DNA of 39,011 bases from Oscillospiraceae bacterium (GTDB lineage Bacteria; Bacillota; Clostridia; Oscillospirales; Ruminococcaceae). The notes beneath the pieces were generated by a model. That model had not been told where the DNA came from. It was given only the letters and a program-made list of their open reading frames with translations, and did not search any database. Of this stretch, positions 37,889-39,011 are shown in pieces. How positions within the stretch are numbered: position 1 is the stretch's first letter; every line of letters starts with the position of its first letter. The translations under genes and the position numbers were made by a program. Where the stretch lies: the NCBI GenBank assembly GCA_017533485.1, contig JAFXIC010000043.1, positions 1 to 39,011 of the forward strand. The letters are read 5' to 3'.

Positions 37889-39011
37889 TTGGTTCGCAAT
37901 AATTTGCGTAACATCGCGATTATCGCACACGTTGACCACGGCAAGACCACATTGGTTGACGAGATGCTCAAGCAGAGCGGTGCGTTTCGTGAAAATCAGA
38001 ACGTCGCAGACCGTGTGATGGATTCCAATGCCATCGAACGCGAGCGCGGCATCACAATCCTTGCGAAAAACACCTCGATTATGTATAACGATGTGAAAAT
38101 CAATATCGTGGATACCCCCGGACACGCGGATTTTTCCGGTGAGGTGGAGCGTGTGCTGAATATGGTAGACGGCGTGCTGCTGCTCGTGGATGCAGCGGAA
38201 GGCCCGATGCCCCAGACACGTTTTGTACTCTCGAAAGCACTCGAAATGCGCCAGAAAATTATCGTTGTCGTCAATAAGATCGACCGTCCGGATGCAAGAC
38301 TGGATGAAATCGGTGATGAGGTGCTGGAGCTGCTGCTCGACCTCGACGCGAACGAGGAACAGCTCGAAAGTCCGGTGCTGTTCTGTTCGGGAAGAGCCGG
38401 TACAGCTTCTCTGAGCCAGTATGAGGCAGGGGAGAACCTGAAGCCCCTGTTCGATACGATCCTGGATTATATTGATCCCCCGACCGGAAATGAAACCGGC
38501 CCGCTCCAGATGCTCGTTTCGTCGATTGACTATAATGAGTATGTCGGACGAATCGGTATCGGCCGCATTCTCCGCGGTACGGCAACTGTCGGTCAGCAGG
38601 TTCAGGTCGGCAACTTCCATAGCGATGAAAAGCCGAAGTCCGCAAAGCTTGTGACGCTGCTCCAGATCGAACAGCTCCAGCGTGTCTCGACACAAACCGC
38701 AACCGTCGGAGATATCGTCTGGGTTTCGGGTATCGAGGATATCAATATCGGAGATACGATTTGTGCCGCAGGAAGCTACGATCCGGTGGACTTTACGAAA
38801 ATCAGCGAACCGACCGTTGAAATGACATTTTCGGTCAACGACAGCCCGTTCGCCGGTCAGGAAGGAAAGTTCGTGACCTCGCGTCAGGTTCGTGACAGAC
38901 TGTATCGGGAGCTGCTGCGGGATGTATCGCTGCGCGTCACCGATACGGAATCCACCGATTCCTTTACCGTAGCCGGACGCGGCGAAATGCATCTCTCGAT
39001 TCTGATTGAGA
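37889..39011 (+). CDS. typA: Ribosome-associated GTPase TypA/BipA (3' end outside the window)
   Basis: The first 374 codons are present. The start is non-ATG: TTG 37889, with TGGAGG 7 bases upstream (GTG 37892 is a second option). LRNIAIIAHVDHGKTT holds the G1 P-loop, RGITIL is switch I, DTPGHADF is G3 and NKID is G4. These are the marks of translational GTPases, and the TypA-specific block DSNAIERERGITILAKN follows the family closely. Domain II (beta barrel) and the start of domain III (AGRGEMHLSIL) are visible. It binds 70S ribosomes and aids 50S assembly and stress growth. The opposite strand has a long open frame over most of the gene, which is a shadow. Confidence 0.95.
   Translation, partial: MVRNNLRNIAIIAHVDHGKTTLVDEMLKQSGAFRENQNVADRVMDSNAIERERGITILAKNTSIMYNDVKINIVDTPGHADFSGEVERVLNMVDGVLLLVDAAEGPMPQTRFVLSKALEMRQKIIVVVNKIDRPDARLDEIGDEVLELLLDLDANEEQLESPVLFCSGRAGTASLSQYEAGENLKPLFDTILDYIDPPTGNETGPLQMLVSSIDYNEYVGRIGIGRILRGTATVGQQVQVGNFHSDEKPKSAKLVTLLQIEQLQRVSTQTATVGDIVWVSGIEDINIGDTICAAGSYDPVDFTKISEPTVEMTFSVNDSPFAGQEGKFVTSRQVRDRLYRELLRDVSLRVTDTESTDSFTVAGRGEMHLSILIE

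Noticed and set aside
37808-38992. 394-residue open frame on the minus strand at the right end
   Set aside because: It is the shadow of typA, whose GTPase motifs are all on the plus strand.

Overview
The window looks like chromosome from a fibre-degrading, anaerobic, Gram-positive gut Clostridium-class bacterium, most likely a Ruminococcus (Oscillospiraceae/Ruminococcaceae). The evidence is a secreted xylan-type esterase with a type I dockerin (a cellulosome docking module), threonine homopolymer linkers in several exported proteins, an oxygen-sensitive class III ribonucleotide reductase, an LPXTG/sortase surface system, strong AGGAGG-type ribosome sites and a folate ECF transporter under a THF riboswitch. 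I saw no rRNA, tRNA, CRISPR array, transposase or phage gene.

Layout. 1-133: tail of a SnoaL-like enzyme. 601-14629: a sortase-assembled pilus locus read from one strong promoter: a small coiled-coil protein, a dedicated signal peptidase I, a 2803-residue tip adhesin, the major pilin, a class C pilin polymerase, a basal pilin with a Thr-rich stalk, and a second, class D-like sortase. It is closed by a terminator nearly identical to the one just upstream of the locus. 14671-19446: a self-regulated YtrA-type GntR repressor, an ABC transporter (one ATPase, two permeases) and a membrane-anchored serine beta-lactamase-like protein. 19458-20498 (minus): a VanY-type peptidase. 20690-21793: a zinc-ribbon micro-gene and mscL. 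21924-25302: nrdG-nrdD behind two NrdR boxes, with a glutaredoxin domain fused to NrdD. 25323-27445 (minus): an unusual thioredoxin reductase and an aminotransferase. 27642-30455: pfkA, then a THF riboswitch, folT and proC. 30511-32164: a SpoIIM-like protein and a DUF624 protein. 32184-34538 (minus): a FeoA-FeoB fusion. 34751-36506: the dockerin esterase. 36509-36795: a MITE-like repeat and a structured segment ending in a terminator. 36886-37795: a Sel1-repeat protein behind a folded leader. 37889-end: typA/bipA, truncated.

How they fit together. The pilus locus supplies its own leader peptidase, pilins, polymerising sortase and anchoring sortase. The adhesin is the most unusual part: it carries about 18 C-x(n)-H-x-H-x(n)-C units near its N terminus and a smaller cluster further in, and three of its six Cna_B domains are split at the same loop by other modules. 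Hairpins without U-tracts on both sides of the major pilin gene could uncouple pilin dosage from adhesin and sortase dosage. NrdG, NrdD-glutaredoxin and the neighbouring thioredoxin reductase could form one anaerobic dNTP and redox module. The annotation rests on reading motifs by eye; no database search was run.
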